Positions 1 through 7,833 of a stretch of DNA of 64,000 nucleotides are shown here, in pieces. The notes beneath the pieces are model-generated. The model searched no databases. It was given only the letters and a program-made list of their open reading frames with translations, and was not told the DNA's origin. Made by a program: the position numbers and the translations under genes. The first letter of the stretch is position 1. Every line of letters begins with the position of its first letter. Where the stretch lies: the NCBI GenBank assembly GCA_050943595.1, contig JBMNPM010000001.1, positions 124,001 to 188,000 on the forward strand, written 5' to 3'. This stretch comes from JAXGXJ01 sp050943595 (GTDB taxonomy: Bacteria > Actinomycetota > Thermoleophilia > RBG-16-64-13).

Positions 1-210
1 GAGTGGGTGGGAGGCTCCCCGGGGCTGGGGCTGTATCTGCTCCGCTCCAAGAATTCGCTTGCGACGGACCAGGTGTTCGCGGCTATGTTCGTCACGTCGT
101 TGCTGAGCATATGCCTGTTTCTATTGGTTATGGGTATCGAGCGAATCGCGCTGCCCTGGTACTACTCCGCGCAGCGGCAGGAGCAGTGGGAAGGCCAGGG
201 CATCTACTGA
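1..210 (+). CDS. ABC transporter permease, C-terminal fragment
   Basis: The frame is open from the first base, reads in as E-W-V-G-G-S and ends at TGA 208-210, so only the last 69 or so residues are present. The fragment contains one strongly hydrophobic span (AAMFVTSLLSICLFLLVMGIE) and a short charged tail, as at the end of a BPD-type inner-membrane permease. The solute-binding protein and ATPase that follow in the same direction make it the permease of a ThiXYZ/NMT1-type importer. That role is inferred from the neighbours; the fragment alone is too short for substrate assignment. Confidence 0.7.
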   Translation, partial: EWVGGSPGLGLYLLRSKNSLATDQVFAAMFVTSLLSICLFLLVMGIERIALPWYYSAQRQEQWEGQGIY

Positions 211-232
211 ATCATCAGAAGGAGAGTTGTAT

Positions 233-1243
233 ATGAAACGCGTGTCTCTTATCGTGTTGACGCTGCTGTTGGCGGTGTCGGTAGTCGCCTGTGGGGGCGA
301 CGCGTCGACAGAGTCAACGACCCCGAGATCAACGGCGTCGGGGTCGGTGCCGGTGACCCTCATGCTCGATTGGGTGCCGAACACCAATCACACAGGTGTC
401 TATGTCGCTCAGCAGAAGGGGTATTTCAAGGAGGCTGGGCTCAACGTCAAGATCGTTGAACCCGGTGAGGTCTACCCGGAGGGAGCGGTCGCCAGTGGTG
501 CTGCCGATTTCGGCATCAGCTTCCAGGAGTCTGTCACCCTTGCTCGGGCTGAGGGTGCGCCCATTGTTTCTGTTGCCGCAGTACTTCAGCACAATACGTC
601 GGGCTTCGCTTCGCTCGCCGGTCTCGGCGTTGCCGGACCGGCGGATTTTGAAGGGTTGCATTATGGTGCCTGGGGATCGCCCTCTGAGATTCCCACCTTA
701 AAAGCCCTCATGGAAGGTGTGGGTGCCGATTTCAACAGGCTGAAGATGGTGACCACCGGTTTTGCGGATGCGCTTGCGCTTTTATCTCAGAAACAGGTGG
801 ATCTGGTGTGGATCTACTACGGTTGGCAGGGCATCCAGGCGAAGCAACAAGGTATCGACCTCGACATCGTCATGATGCAGGACTATCTGGATTCCGTCCC
901 TGATTTCTACACGCCTGTGGTGATCGCCGGAGAGTCGACTATTGCTCAGAGACCCGACACGGTGAAAAGGCTCATCGGGGCGCTGTCCCGTGGGTATACG
1001 TTCGCGGCTCAGAATCCGGACGAAGCGGCGGATATCCTCATGGCGGCGGCGCCGGAGTTGGACAAGGAGTTGGTTAAAGAGAGCCAGAGGTGGATCTCAC
1101 CTTACTACATAGCCGAAGCGCCTCGCTGGGGGGAGCAGAAGGAGAGTGTCTGGCAGGGCTATTCCGACTGGCTGGCCAAGAACGGTGTTGTCGCCTCCTC
1201 AGACGATGTCAAGAAAGCATTCACGAACCAATTCTTGCCTTGA
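233..1243 (+). CDS. NMT1/THI5-like ABC solute-binding lipoprotein
   Basis: 336 aa. ATG 233 is preceded by AAGGAG 219-224, better placed than the TTG at 227. The N-terminus is a lipoprotein signal peptide: MKR, a hydrophobic stretch, then VVAC-G with the lipidated Cys near residue 22. After a Thr/Ser-rich linker comes the family opening LMLDWVPNTNHTGVYVAQQKGYF, typical of NMT1/THI5-like proteins that bind pyrimidine precursors of thiamin (ThiY) and, in some lineages, riboflavin. It lies 22 nt after the permease, and its stop overlaps the ATPase start, so the three form one operon. Thiamin-precursor import is the best guess; no TPP riboswitch is visible because the operon start lies outside the window. 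Confidence 0.82.
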   Translation: MKRVSLIVLTLLLAVSVVACGGDASTESTTPRSTASGSVPVTLMLDWVPNTNHTGVYVAQQKGYFKEAGLNVKIVEPGEVYPEGAVASGAADFGISFQESVTLARAEGAPIVSVAAVLQHNTSGFASLAGLGVAGPADFEGLHYGAWGSPSEIPTLKALMEGVGADFNRLKMVTTGFADALALLSQKQVDLVWIYYGWQGIQAKQQGIDLDIVMMQDYLDSVPDFYTPVVIAGESTIAQRPDTVKRLIGALSRGYTFAAQNPDEAADILMAAAPELDKELVKESQRWISPYYIAEAPRWGEQKESVWQGYSDWLAKNGVVASSDDVKKAFTNQFLP

Positions 1244-2001
1244 TACCGCGGATCGAACTACGACACGTGAGTAAGACGTTCGTGGGCGGCGGCCGCGTTG
1301 TTCCGGCACTGCGCGATGTCTCTTTCCAGGTGATGCCTGGGGAGTTCATCACCATCATAGGGGCCAGCGGCAGCGGCAAGAGCACGTTGTTCAACCTCTG
1401 CGTGGGGCTGCTTGAGCCGGATGAAGGTGCGATCGTCATCGACGGTGTGGAGCCTGAGAAGCGTCTGGGCATGGTTGGCTACATGCCTCAACGCGACCTG
1501 CTGCTGCCTTGGCGAAGTGTCCTGGATAACGTACTCCTGCCGCGGGATGTCAGAGGCATTCCGCGGCAGGAGTCGCGGCACGAGGCGCTGGGGATGTTGG
1601 AGTACTTTGGATTGAGTGGCTTTGAGCAGGACTATCCGTCCGCGCTGTCTGGGGGTATGCGCCAACGTGCCGCCCTACTGCGGACCTGGCTCACAGATTG
1701 CGACACCTTGCTATTGGATGAACCATTCGGAGCGCTGGACGCTCTCACGCGTAAGGAGCTCCAGGATTGGCTGCTGCACGTGTGGGAAGAGTTCGGAAGA
1801 ACGGTGATGTTTATTACCCATGATGTAGAGGAGGCCGTTTATCTTGCCGACCGAGTGATCGTTCTCAGCTCCCGTCCGGGTACGGTGCAGCGGGAACTGA
1901 CCGTGGATCTACCCCGACCCCGCCGGCAGGGGATGGTTGCAGAGCCCGGCTTCGGTATCTACGTCCGGGATCTACTGCGGGATCTGGGCGTCGATACGTG
2001 A
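1240..2001 (+). CDS. ABC transporter ATP-binding protein (SsuB/ThiZ type)
   Basis: 253 aa if it starts at TTG 1240, whose last two bases are the start of the preceding TGA (TTGA overlap). The first residues then read M-I-P-R-I-E-L-R-H-V, the normal beginning of this family. Walker A is GASGSGKST, the Q-loop is YMPQRDLLLPW, the signature is SALSGGMRQR, Walker B is LLLDEPFGALD, and the switch His lies in FITHDVEEA. The ATPase powers the importer encoded just upstream at the cytoplasmic membrane face. The in-frame GTG at 1267 would cut into the first beta strand and is less likely. Confidence 0.88.
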   Translation: MIPRIELRHVSKTFVGGGRVVPALRDVSFQVMPGEFITIIGASGSGKSTLFNLCVGLLEPDEGAIVIDGVEPEKRLGMVGYMPQRDLLLPWRSVLDNVLLPRDVRGIPRQESRHEALGMLEYFGLSGFEQDYPSALSGGMRQRAALLRTWLTDCDTLLLDEPFGALDALTRKELQDWLLHVWEEFGRTVMFITHDVEEAVYLADRVIVLSSRPGTVQRELTVDLPRPRRQGMVAEPGFGIYVRDLLRDLGVDT

Positions 2002-2008
2002 CGCCTGC

Positions 2009-2027
2009 GGCTTCGTTTTCACCGGCC
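2009..2027 (+). repeat. Short repeat motif related to the MITE-like elements
   Basis: GGCTTCGTTTTC-ACCGGCC lies 7 nt after the ATPase stop, between convergent genes. It resembles the end of the elements at 17208-17368 and 56636-56790 and the solo copies at 7218 and 35456. It may be a small hairpin acting as a terminator. This is the weakest member of the family. Confidence 0.35.
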
Positions 2028-2029
2028 TT

Positions 2030-3769
2030 CTAGCGGTAGAAACGGATCTCGGTCAACTCCACTCCCCAGCGGCCGTTGCTGAGTTCGGCCATCTGTGTCA
2101 ACCAGATACGGCCTGACGTGATGCCTTCCCGTAGGGTGAGGATCTGCGAAGTGTGCCCCGCGAGCACGGCCAGGCGGGCCGAGGCGTCGGAGGAGACATC
2201 CTGCAGCAGTTCTCCCTTCCACCCCTCGACGGTAGATGTGATCTCAATGACGGTGGCCTTCTCTGCGAGCGTGAACCGAAGTCCTACGCCCGTCTTGTCT
2301 ATGCTGCCGAAGGTGCTGGATCGATAGGGTTCGGTCGTCCAGCCGGTAGACTCATCACCGTCGGTGAGGCGTGCGATGAGCTCTGGATTCTCTTGCTCGT
2401 CCCCCTCCGGGTCGTAGTCCTCCATCTTGGTCACTTTGACGGGCTGAGGCTTTCTGGCCACGGTGAGGCGGAGGATGTCGTCGGCGCCCTCGCCGGCGGG
2501 CGGATCCTGCTCGAGTACCAGACCTGTCGGTTGGTCGAAGGAGGGGACCTGATAGGCCATCTCTACTTTCATGTCCTTCTGCTCAGCCAGCTTCTGCGCC
2601 TCGTCAAAGTGTAGGCCTACGACGTCGGGGGCCTTGTCGTCACCCAGAGCGAGTAGGAGTACCACGACGATGATGACAATGAGGAGTGCTGTGGCGCCCA
2701 CCATGCGCCAGCGTTGTATGGTTCGCTTCTTGCGCGCTAGGGCACGTGCCTGCATGCGGCTGGGGGCGGATCTCGCGGCGCCGTCTGCCCGTCGGGCCAC
2801 GGATGTGGGTGGGACGCCCGCCGGGATGCGGCGGAAGCGAGTCGCTTCTTCGCCGGTTCGCCTGTGTAGGCGGCGGTGCTCTCGGGCTTCAGGTACTCTT
2901 TGAAGTGTGTATAGGCCGAGGCCCACAAGGGCGCCGAGGAGTTCGTCCATGGAGGAGAATCTGTCTTCGGGACGTTTCTCCAGGCAGCGCATTACCACTT
3001 TCTCCAGGCCGGGCGGCAGGTCGGTTCGGGTTTTCCGAGCTTCCGACAACGGCACGGGTGGCGTGCTCAGATGTTGTCGCGCGATTTCGGGCATGCTGTT
3101 GCCATCGAACGGAGGATGGCCGACCAACATCTCATACATGACGATGCCAAGGGAGTAGATGTCGGAACGGGCATCGACCGGTTTGCTGCGCACCTGCTCG
3201 GGCGACATATACCGCGCACTGCCTATGATCGATCCGGCCCGTGTTACCCGGGTCCAATCTGTCCCGGTAGCGATGCCGAAGTCGGTCACCTTCGCGTGGT
3301 TGTGTCTGTCGATGAGGATGTTCTGCGGCTTGACGTCGCGGTGGATGATGCCGGCGAGATGAGCCACTGCCAGTCCTTCGGCCGCCTGGCCGGCTATGTG
3401 CCCGGCCTCCGCCGCAGGCAGAGGGCCGTTGCGGGTCGATTCCTTTAAGGAGCGCCCCTCAACGTATTCGAACACCAGGTAGTCTTCCTTATCGGTTGAA
3501 CCGCGATCGATGAGGGTGACCAGGTTGGGGTGGGATAGTTGTGCCAGGGCTCGACCTTCGCGGTCGAAGCGGGCCCTGGTCCGGGCGTCTTCGTTGAGGG
3601 GCGGCTCGAGCCACTTGACGGCCACGTTTCGTTCCAGACGAGTATCCCAAGCCTGATAGACGACGCACATGCCTCCTCGTCCCAAGATCCGGCCCAGTCG
3701 ATACCGGTTTTTGAGGAGGGGAGTGTTCTTGTTCTGGTCATCTTGTTTCTGATCGCGAGTGTCTGCCAT
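2030..3769 (-). CDS. Membrane Ser/Thr protein kinase, one PASTA domain and discoidin-like C-terminus
   Basis: 579 aa. The N-terminal Hanks-type kinase domain (about 22-290) has the glycine loop LGRGGMCVVY, catalytic Lys52 (AVKW), the catalytic loop HRDVKPQN, DFG, and SPEQ in place of APE. A basic linker leads to one membrane span at about 355-378, then a single extracellular PASTA repeat (PDVVGLHFDEAQKLA...). The last 110 or so residues (ARLTDGDESTGWTTE...) resemble a discoidin/F5-8C-like fold seen in actinobacterial cell-envelope proteins. Known PASTA kinases sense peptidoglycan fragments and control growth and division; this one has fewer PASTA repeats than usual plus the extra module. It is divergent from the 3859-7210 cluster. 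Confidence 0.9.
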   Translation of the reverse strand: MADTRDQKQDDQNKNTPLLKNRYRLGRILGRGGMCVVYQAWDTRLERNVAVKWLEPPLNEDARTRARFDREGRALAQLSHPNLVTLIDRGSTDKEDYLVFEYVEGRSLKESTRNGPLPAAEAGHIAGQAAEGLAVAHLAGIIHRDVKPQNILIDRHNHAKVTDFGIATGTDWTRVTRAGSIIGSARYMSPEQVRSKPVDARSDIYSLGIVMYEMLVGHPPFDGNSMPEIARQHLSTPPVPLSEARKTRTDLPPGLEKVVMRCLEKRPEDRFSSMDELLGALVGLGLYTLQRVPEAREHRRLHRRTGEEATRFRRIPAGVPPTSVARRADGAARSAPSRMQARALARKKRTIQRWRMVGATALLIVIIVVVLLLALGDDKAPDVVGLHFDEAQKLAEQKDMKVEMAYQVPSFDQPTGLVLEQDPPAGEGADDILRLTVARKPQPVKVTKMEDYDPEGDEQENPELIARLTDGDESTGWTTEPYRSSTFGSIDKTGVGLRFTLAEKATVIEITSTVEGWKGELLQDVSSDASARLAVLAGHTSQILTLREGITSGRIWLTQMAELSNGRWGVELTEIRFYR

Positions 3770-3817
3770 GGGCCTGCCTAATGGGTCCTGATGACGCTTT
3801 GCTATGGGTCGACCAAA

Positions 3818-3830
3818 TACTATGATAGTA
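3818..3830. promoter_or_regulatory. Palindrome in the divergent promoter region
   Basis: TACTAT-G-ATAGTA is a perfect 6-bp inverted repeat within the 89-nt gap between the kinase and the small gene at 3859. TACTAT resembles a -10 box on both strands, so it could be a shared divergent promoter core or a repressor site. I found no well-spaced -35 on either strand. Confidence 0.35.
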
Positions 3831-3858
3831 CGTGTAGACGGTTTGGAGGTGATGACTC

Positions 3859-4059
3859 GTGATCTACTACGTGATCCCGCGCGAACTGGCGGATAAGTAC
3901 TACGAAGAATTCAAGAAGCGCTTCGAGGGTGTCGAAGGCGTGGAAGTCATAATCGACCGTCGTGAGCATGACCGTCGCGGAAACTCTCAAGGCGGAGGGC
4001 AGCGTGTGCTGCGGGACCGCCGGCGTCGTCGGGCCTACGGCTCGTTCTTGGACGTGTAA
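3859..4059 (+). CDS. Small basic protein of unknown function
   Basis: 66 aa. GTG start with a strong SD (GGAGGTGAT, 3845-3853). The N-terminal half (MIYYVIPRELADKYYEEFKKRF) looks like a beta strand then a helix; the second half carries VEVIIDRREHDRR, a Gly/Gln turn and a run of arginines (RDRRRRRAYG). The basic tail may bind nucleic acid or phospholipid. It stops 5 nt before the PHP gene and probably leads that operon. I do not recognise a characterised family. Confidence 0.6.
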   Translation: MIYYVIPRELADKYYEEFKKRFEGVEGVEVIIDRREHDRRGNSQGGGQRVLRDRRRRRAYGSFLDV

Positions 4060-4064
4060 GTACG

Positions 4065-4757
4065 GTGCCTGCCGGATTCAAGCTGGATCTCCATAATCAC
4101 ACGAACTATTCGTCGGATGGTGTGTTGCCGCCGGCCGCTCTGTTGAATATGGCCAAGCAGCGTGGTCTCGATTGCCTGGCGATCACCGACCATGATTCGG
4201 TTCGTGGCGCTCTGGAGGCAGCTTCACTGGCTTTGGCCGATCCGACTCTTCCTCGAGTCATTCCCGGCGTGGAATTGACCACTCGGGTGGGAGAGATCAT
4301 CGGTCTCTACGTGAGTGAGGATATTCCCAAGCGGCTACCGCTCAACGAGGCCGTGACCCGTATCCGGGAACAGGGCGGACTCGTTTATCTTCCGCACCCG
4401 TTTGATTATCTGCGCCGTGGGACCATTTCCCCTCGTGAGCGTCTCCGGGCTGCACAGTGGGCCGACATCATAGAAGTCGTCAACGGACGCTCACTGGGGC
4501 CGGGGCCGGCCAAGAAGGCGGCTGCGCTGGCGGAGAAGCTTGGTAAGCCGGCAGGCGCCGGGAGCGATGCCCACTGGCCGTCGGAAGTTGGCACGGTATA
4601 CGTCGTGACCGCGGCTCTACCGACGGTGGAGACGCTGGTCGACTTACTTGCAGCGGGGCATGTGCAGGGGGGTATGCGATCGCGGCAGTACGTGCTCAAT
4701 TGGGGGTTGAAGAGCTTGGCGCCGGTCACGCGTTTGCGTAGCCGCCTACCCTCATGA
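4065..4757 (+). CDS. PHP-domain metal-dependent phosphoesterase
   Basis: 230 aa, GTG start. PHP motifs are in order: LDLHNHTNYSSDG (HxH near the N-terminus), ITDHDSV, GVELTT, LPHPFDY and GSDAHW near the C-terminus, supplying the His/Asp/Glu ligands of a trinuclear metal site. Relatives hydrolyse phosphoesters such as short oligonucleotides, 3',5'-bisphosphonucleotides or histidinol phosphate. The short length and lack of a polymerase domain fit the stand-alone TrpH/YciV-like group, but the substrate cannot be read from sequence. Its stop overlaps the radical SAM start (ATGA), implying translational coupling. Confidence 0.85.
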   Translation: MPAGFKLDLHNHTNYSSDGVLPPAALLNMAKQRGLDCLAITDHDSVRGALEAASLALADPTLPRVIPGVELTTRVGEIIGLYVSEDIPKRLPLNEAVTRIREQGGLVYLPHPFDYLRRGTISPRERLRAAQWADIIEVVNGRSLGPGPAKKAAALAEKLGKPAGAGSDAHWPSEVGTVYVVTAALPTVETLVDLLAAGHVQGGMRSRQYVLNWGLKSLAPVTRLRSRLPS

Positions 4758-5836
4758 TCGTGACTGAACCCATGCAGGCCGCCCTGTGGGAGGAGTGGTG
4801 TTCCTCAGGAAAGATCCACTGTTTTCTCTGCGCTCATCATTGCCGTATCGGGCCGGGTGAGCGGGGTCTCTGTGGAGTACGCGAGAACCGTGAGGGTGCA
4901 CTGTACACCCTGGTATATGGATGTCCCATATCGACGGCTGCTGATCCCATCGAGAAGAAGCCGTTGTTTCACTTTCTGCCCGGCACGTCCAGCTACTCCA
5001 TTGCCACGGTGGGGTGTAACTTCAGGTGTTCGTTCTGCCAGAACGCCGATATCAGCCAGATGCCTCGCGGCGGCGGCCGGGTAGCGGGTGGGGTGATGCC
5101 GCCTGAGCAGGTGGTCTCCGCCGCCCGCAGGGCCGGTTGCCGGAGTATCTCCTTCACTTACACCGAGCCCACCATCTTCTACGAGTACGCTCGGGATTGC
5201 GCCCGCCTGGCCACTTCCCAGGGTCTCAAGAATATCTTAGTCACCAACGGCTACATGACAAGACAGATGCTGGCCGATCTGGACGGGGACCTACACGCGG
5301 CCAACGTCGATCTCAAGTCGTTCTCCGACGAGTTCTATCGTACGATGACAGGCGCCCGTCTCCAGCCCGTTCTGGATTCGATCCGCCGTCTGCACGAGAT
5401 GGGTGTCTGGTTAGAAGTCACGACGCTGCTCATCCCCGGCTATAACGACAGCGCGGATGAGCTGCGCGCATTGGCTCGTTTCTTGGTGTCGGTGTCCCCC
5501 GACATCCCCTGGCACGTCTCGCGCTTTTCTCCCTGCTACCGATTATTGGACGTGCCGCCTACTTCTCGCTCCTCGCTTGAGGAGGCGTGGCGCATCGGCC
5601 ATGACATGGGTCTACACTATGTATACCTCGGGAACATCCCCGGCTCTGGCTTCGAATCCACCGTATGTCCGGGGTGTGGGGAGGTCGTTATCGAGCGCCG
5701 GGGTTTTGCCATACGGGCCGACAGGCTGAAAGATGGCACATGCCCTCATTGTAGACGGTGTATCGCCGGCATGTCGGATGGCGAAGTTCTGATCGCCCGG
5801 TCGTCTCAAGGGAGGAAGAAGTATGACCCTACTTAG
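4754..5836 (+). CDS. amrS: AmmeMemoRadiSam system radical SAM enzyme
   Basis: 360 aa. The radical SAM cluster motif is C88-x3-C92-x2-C95 (CNFRCSFCQ). An N-terminal Cys set (C23, C26, C30, C40) and a C-terminal ribbon (CPGCGEV...CPHCRRC) suggest additional metal binding. This is the PflA-like radical SAM protein conserved beside MEMO and AMMECR1 homologues across bacteria and archaea; both partners follow here. The reaction of the system is not established as far as I know. ATG 4754 overlaps the PHP stop; ATG 4772 is an alternative start. Confidence 0.92.
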   Translation: MIVTEPMQAALWEEWCSSGKIHCFLCAHHCRIGPGERGLCGVRENREGALYTLVYGCPISTAADPIEKKPLFHFLPGTSSYSIATVGCNFRCSFCQNADISQMPRGGGRVAGGVMPPEQVVSAARRAGCRSISFTYTEPTIFYEYARDCARLATSQGLKNILVTNGYMTRQMLADLDGDLHAANVDLKSFSDEFYRTMTGARLQPVLDSIRRLHEMGVWLEVTTLLIPGYNDSADELRALARFLVSVSPDIPWHVSRFSPCYRLLDVPPTSRSSLEEAWRIGHDMGLHYVYLGNIPGSGFESTVCPGCGEVVIERRGFAIRADRLKDGTCPHCRRCIAGMSDGEVLIARSSQGRKKYDPT

Positions 5837-6677
5837 TTGCTATATCACCCCGCACCCGCCCATCGTGGTCCCCGAAGTAGGGGGAGAAGAAGTGGCGCAG
5901 GTGAATGCCACCTATCAGGCTCTACGTACGCTGGGCCGCAGAGTGGCTCTGCTTGAACCGGACACCATCGTAGTGTTGTCTCCCCACAGCCCTATGGCGC
6001 GCTTTGGGATGGGTGTGTCATTGGCCTCGTCCTTTCGAGGTTCGCTGGTTCACTTCCGGGCACCCCAGGTACGTCTTGAGGTGGCGGCCGACGTGCAGGT
6101 AGCCCGGGCCATCAACGACGATGCGGTCGCTCGCGGCATACCCATGGCTGTGACGGCATCGCCTGGGACCACTATGGATCTGGATCACGGAGCCATGGTC
6201 CCTCTCTATTTCTTGACCGCTGATTTGACGCGCCCGTACAAGCTGGTGTTGTTGTCCTTCTCGCATCTGAGCCTTGAGGAACACGTTCGCTTCGGCCGGA
6301 TCATAGGACGGGTGTTGATGGCGAGTTCGGCCGGGATCGTGTATGTGGCAAGTGGCGATCTGAGTCATCGCCTCTGCCAGGGGGCTCCGGCCGGCTTCGA
6401 TCCCCGGGGGGCGGATTTTGACCGGGCGGTGACCACTTTCTTTGCGGCGGGAGACTGGGAAGCGCTGCTGAGTATTGAACCGGGGACGGTGGACGCGGCC
6501 GGAGAATGCGGTTACCGTTCATTGGCTGTGCTCTCCGGCATCATCGAGACGGTCACCGGCGCCGGTGACCGCACAGAGAACCATCTTCTCTCCTATGAAG
6601 GACCTTTTGGGGTGGGCTATTTGGTGGGGGAGATCAACATCATGAACGCAGATCCGCAAACGGAGAGTGTCCCATGA
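5823..6677 (+). CDS. amrB: AmmeMemoRadiSam system protein B (MEMO-like)
   Basis: 284 aa. ATG 5823 follows GGAGGAAGAA and overlaps the end of amrS by 14 nt. The start LLSCYITPHPPIVVPEVGG, with later VVLSPHSP, DHGAMVPLYFL and ASGDLSHRL, carries the conserved His/Asp of the MEMO family, which shares the fold of class III extradiol dioxygenases (LigB). The positions fit a metal pocket, but bacterial MEMO chemistry is not defined. It sits between the other two members of the trio and presumably works with them. Confidence 0.9.
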   Translation: MTLLSCYITPHPPIVVPEVGGEEVAQVNATYQALRTLGRRVALLEPDTIVVLSPHSPMARFGMGVSLASSFRGSLVHFRAPQVRLEVAADVQVARAINDDAVARGIPMAVTASPGTTMDLDHGAMVPLYFLTADLTRPYKLVLLSFSHLSLEEHVRFGRIIGRVLMASSAGIVYVASGDLSHRLCQGAPAGFDPRGADFDRAVTTFFAAGDWEALLSIEPGTVDAAGECGYRSLAVLSGIIETVTGAGDRTENHLLSYEGPFGVGYLVGEINIMNADPQTESVP

Positions 6678-7210
6678 GTGGAAACGTAGAGCGCCCTGCC
6701 GACTCCGTGGTGTCCCTGGCACGGCGGGCCGTCGAAGCCTACGTACGGGATGGGGAGGTCGTCGAGCCGGCTGAGATCCCCGAGCTGGAACCGCGGCGGG
6801 CGGGGGTTTTTGTGTCGCTACATCTGAGGGACGGATCGTTGCGGGGCTGTATCGGCACCCTACAGGCTACCTGTGACACCATTGAGAAGGAGATCGTGAG
6901 CAACGCCGTCAGCGCCGCGACTCGTGATCCACGTTTCATGCCCCTGTCCCCGGACGAACTCGAGGGGCTTGATGTATCGGTGGATGTGCTCGGATCGTCC
7001 GAGGAGGTGTCTGGCGTCGAGGATCTTGATCCCAAAAAATACGGTCTGATCGTGCGCACGGAAGACGGCCGGCAGGCTCTGCTCCTGCCCGATCTGGAGG
7101 GCGTGGATACGGCTGAGCAGCAGCTACGGTTCACCTGCCGCAAGGGTGGGATCAACCCGAAGCGCGATCGTTACCGGCTCTTTCGCTTTCAGGTGGATCG
7201 CTATCACTAA
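6674..7210 (+). CDS. amrA: AmmeMemoRadiSam system protein A (AMMECR1 domain)
   Basis: 178 aa with an ATGA overlap with amrB. A single AMMECR1 domain is recognisable from GVFVSLHLRDGSLRGCIGTL and the conserved LRGCIG hexapeptide, then SAATRDPRFMPLSPDEL and the C-terminal CRKGG. It is the third member of the trio and the last gene of the operon, followed by a short hairpin motif. Human AMMECR1 has the same domain, also without an established biochemical function. Confidence 0.9.
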   Translation: MSGNVERPADSVVSLARRAVEAYVRDGEVVEPAEIPELEPRRAGVFVSLHLRDGSLRGCIGTLQATCDTIEKEIVSNAVSAATRDPRFMPLSPDELEGLDVSVDVLGSSEEVSGVEDLDPKKYGLIVRTEDGRQALLLPDLEGVDTAEQQLRFTCRKGGINPKRDRYRLFRFQVDRYH

Positions 7211-7217
7211 ACTGGGG

Positions 7218-7237
7218 GGCTTCGTTTTTCGGCGACC
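7218..7237 (+). repeat. Short repeat motif (solo copy)
   Basis: GGCTTCGTTTTTCGGCGACC begins 7 nt after the amrA stop. It nearly matches the copy at 35456-35475 and the outer end of the two long inverted-repeat elements. Flanking G- and C-rich bases (GGGG...CTCCC) can pair, so it may end amrA transcription. Confidence 0.45.
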
Positions 7238-7267
7238 TCCCAGCGTCCCTGAGCCCAAACCCGTCCT

Positions 7268-7295
7268 TTGCATGGGTTCGGTCCTAGGTTATGAT
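7268..7295 (+). promoter_or_regulatory. Candidate sigma70-type promoter for the 7335 gene
   Basis: TTGCAT (7268-7273), 16 nt, TATGAT (7290-7295), in an A/T-richer patch 40 nt before the GTG start. A shifted -10 (GATAAT, 7293-7298) is also possible. Confidence 0.45.
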
Positions 7296-7334
7296 AATTT
7301 TACACATAGTGAGCATCAGTGATAGGGAGTATCC

Positions 7335-7751
7335 GTGTCGATTTATGCACCCGGGGCTGTAGTCTTGAGCTCCAAGTTTCGTAAGCCCAGGCTCTTCCGA
7401 TTCTCGCTCACGCGTCATCTGGTCTGGCGCGCCCTACTGAAGATTTTATACCGCGCCACCCATATCAAACACGGTAACCTTTGGGAGTACAAACTCGGTT
7501 ACAGCGTGCGTGACGTGGTGGGCGACAAGAGCCGGGCTGTGAAGGACCAGATGGAAGTATTTGCCCAAGCTGTACAAAAAGCGGGATCCTATAAGGCCAA
7601 AGATGAGGCTACGCGTGCTTTCCGCGCCGTTATGGAGGCTCTGAACGATCGCGTACCTCCCGACGTACTTATAAAACTGAGTGAGTCGCTCCCCGTGCGC
7701 GAGGCCGCCCGTCTGCGCCGCGCCGCCACTCAGAAACTGAACAAGAGCTGA
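7335..7751 (+). CDS. Hypothetical protein
   Basis: 138 aa, GTG start with SD AGGGAG (7323-7328). The protein is basic and mostly helical. It has an aromatic/basic N-terminal third (RKPRLFRFSLTRHLVWRALLKILYRATHIKHG), no signal peptide or clear membrane span, and no Cys/His metal motif. The middle (KDQMEVFAQAVQKAGSYKAKDEATRAFRAVMEALN) is amphipathic. It stands alone with its own candidate promoter and faces the convergent rtcB. I do not recognise the family. Confidence 0.6.
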   Translation: MSIYAPGAVVLSSKFRKPRLFRFSLTRHLVWRALLKILYRATHIKHGNLWEYKLGYSVRDVVGDKSRAVKDQMEVFAQAVQKAGSYKAKDEATRAFRAVMEALNDRVPPDVLIKLSESLPVREAARLRRAATQKLNKS

Positions 7752-7833
7752 GAGGCTGCTGGGACGGACGCCCAAGTATTAGCCGATGTGTGAGAGTCGA
7801 CGGGCCGGCGTGGACCTCGTTACGATGGTGCGT

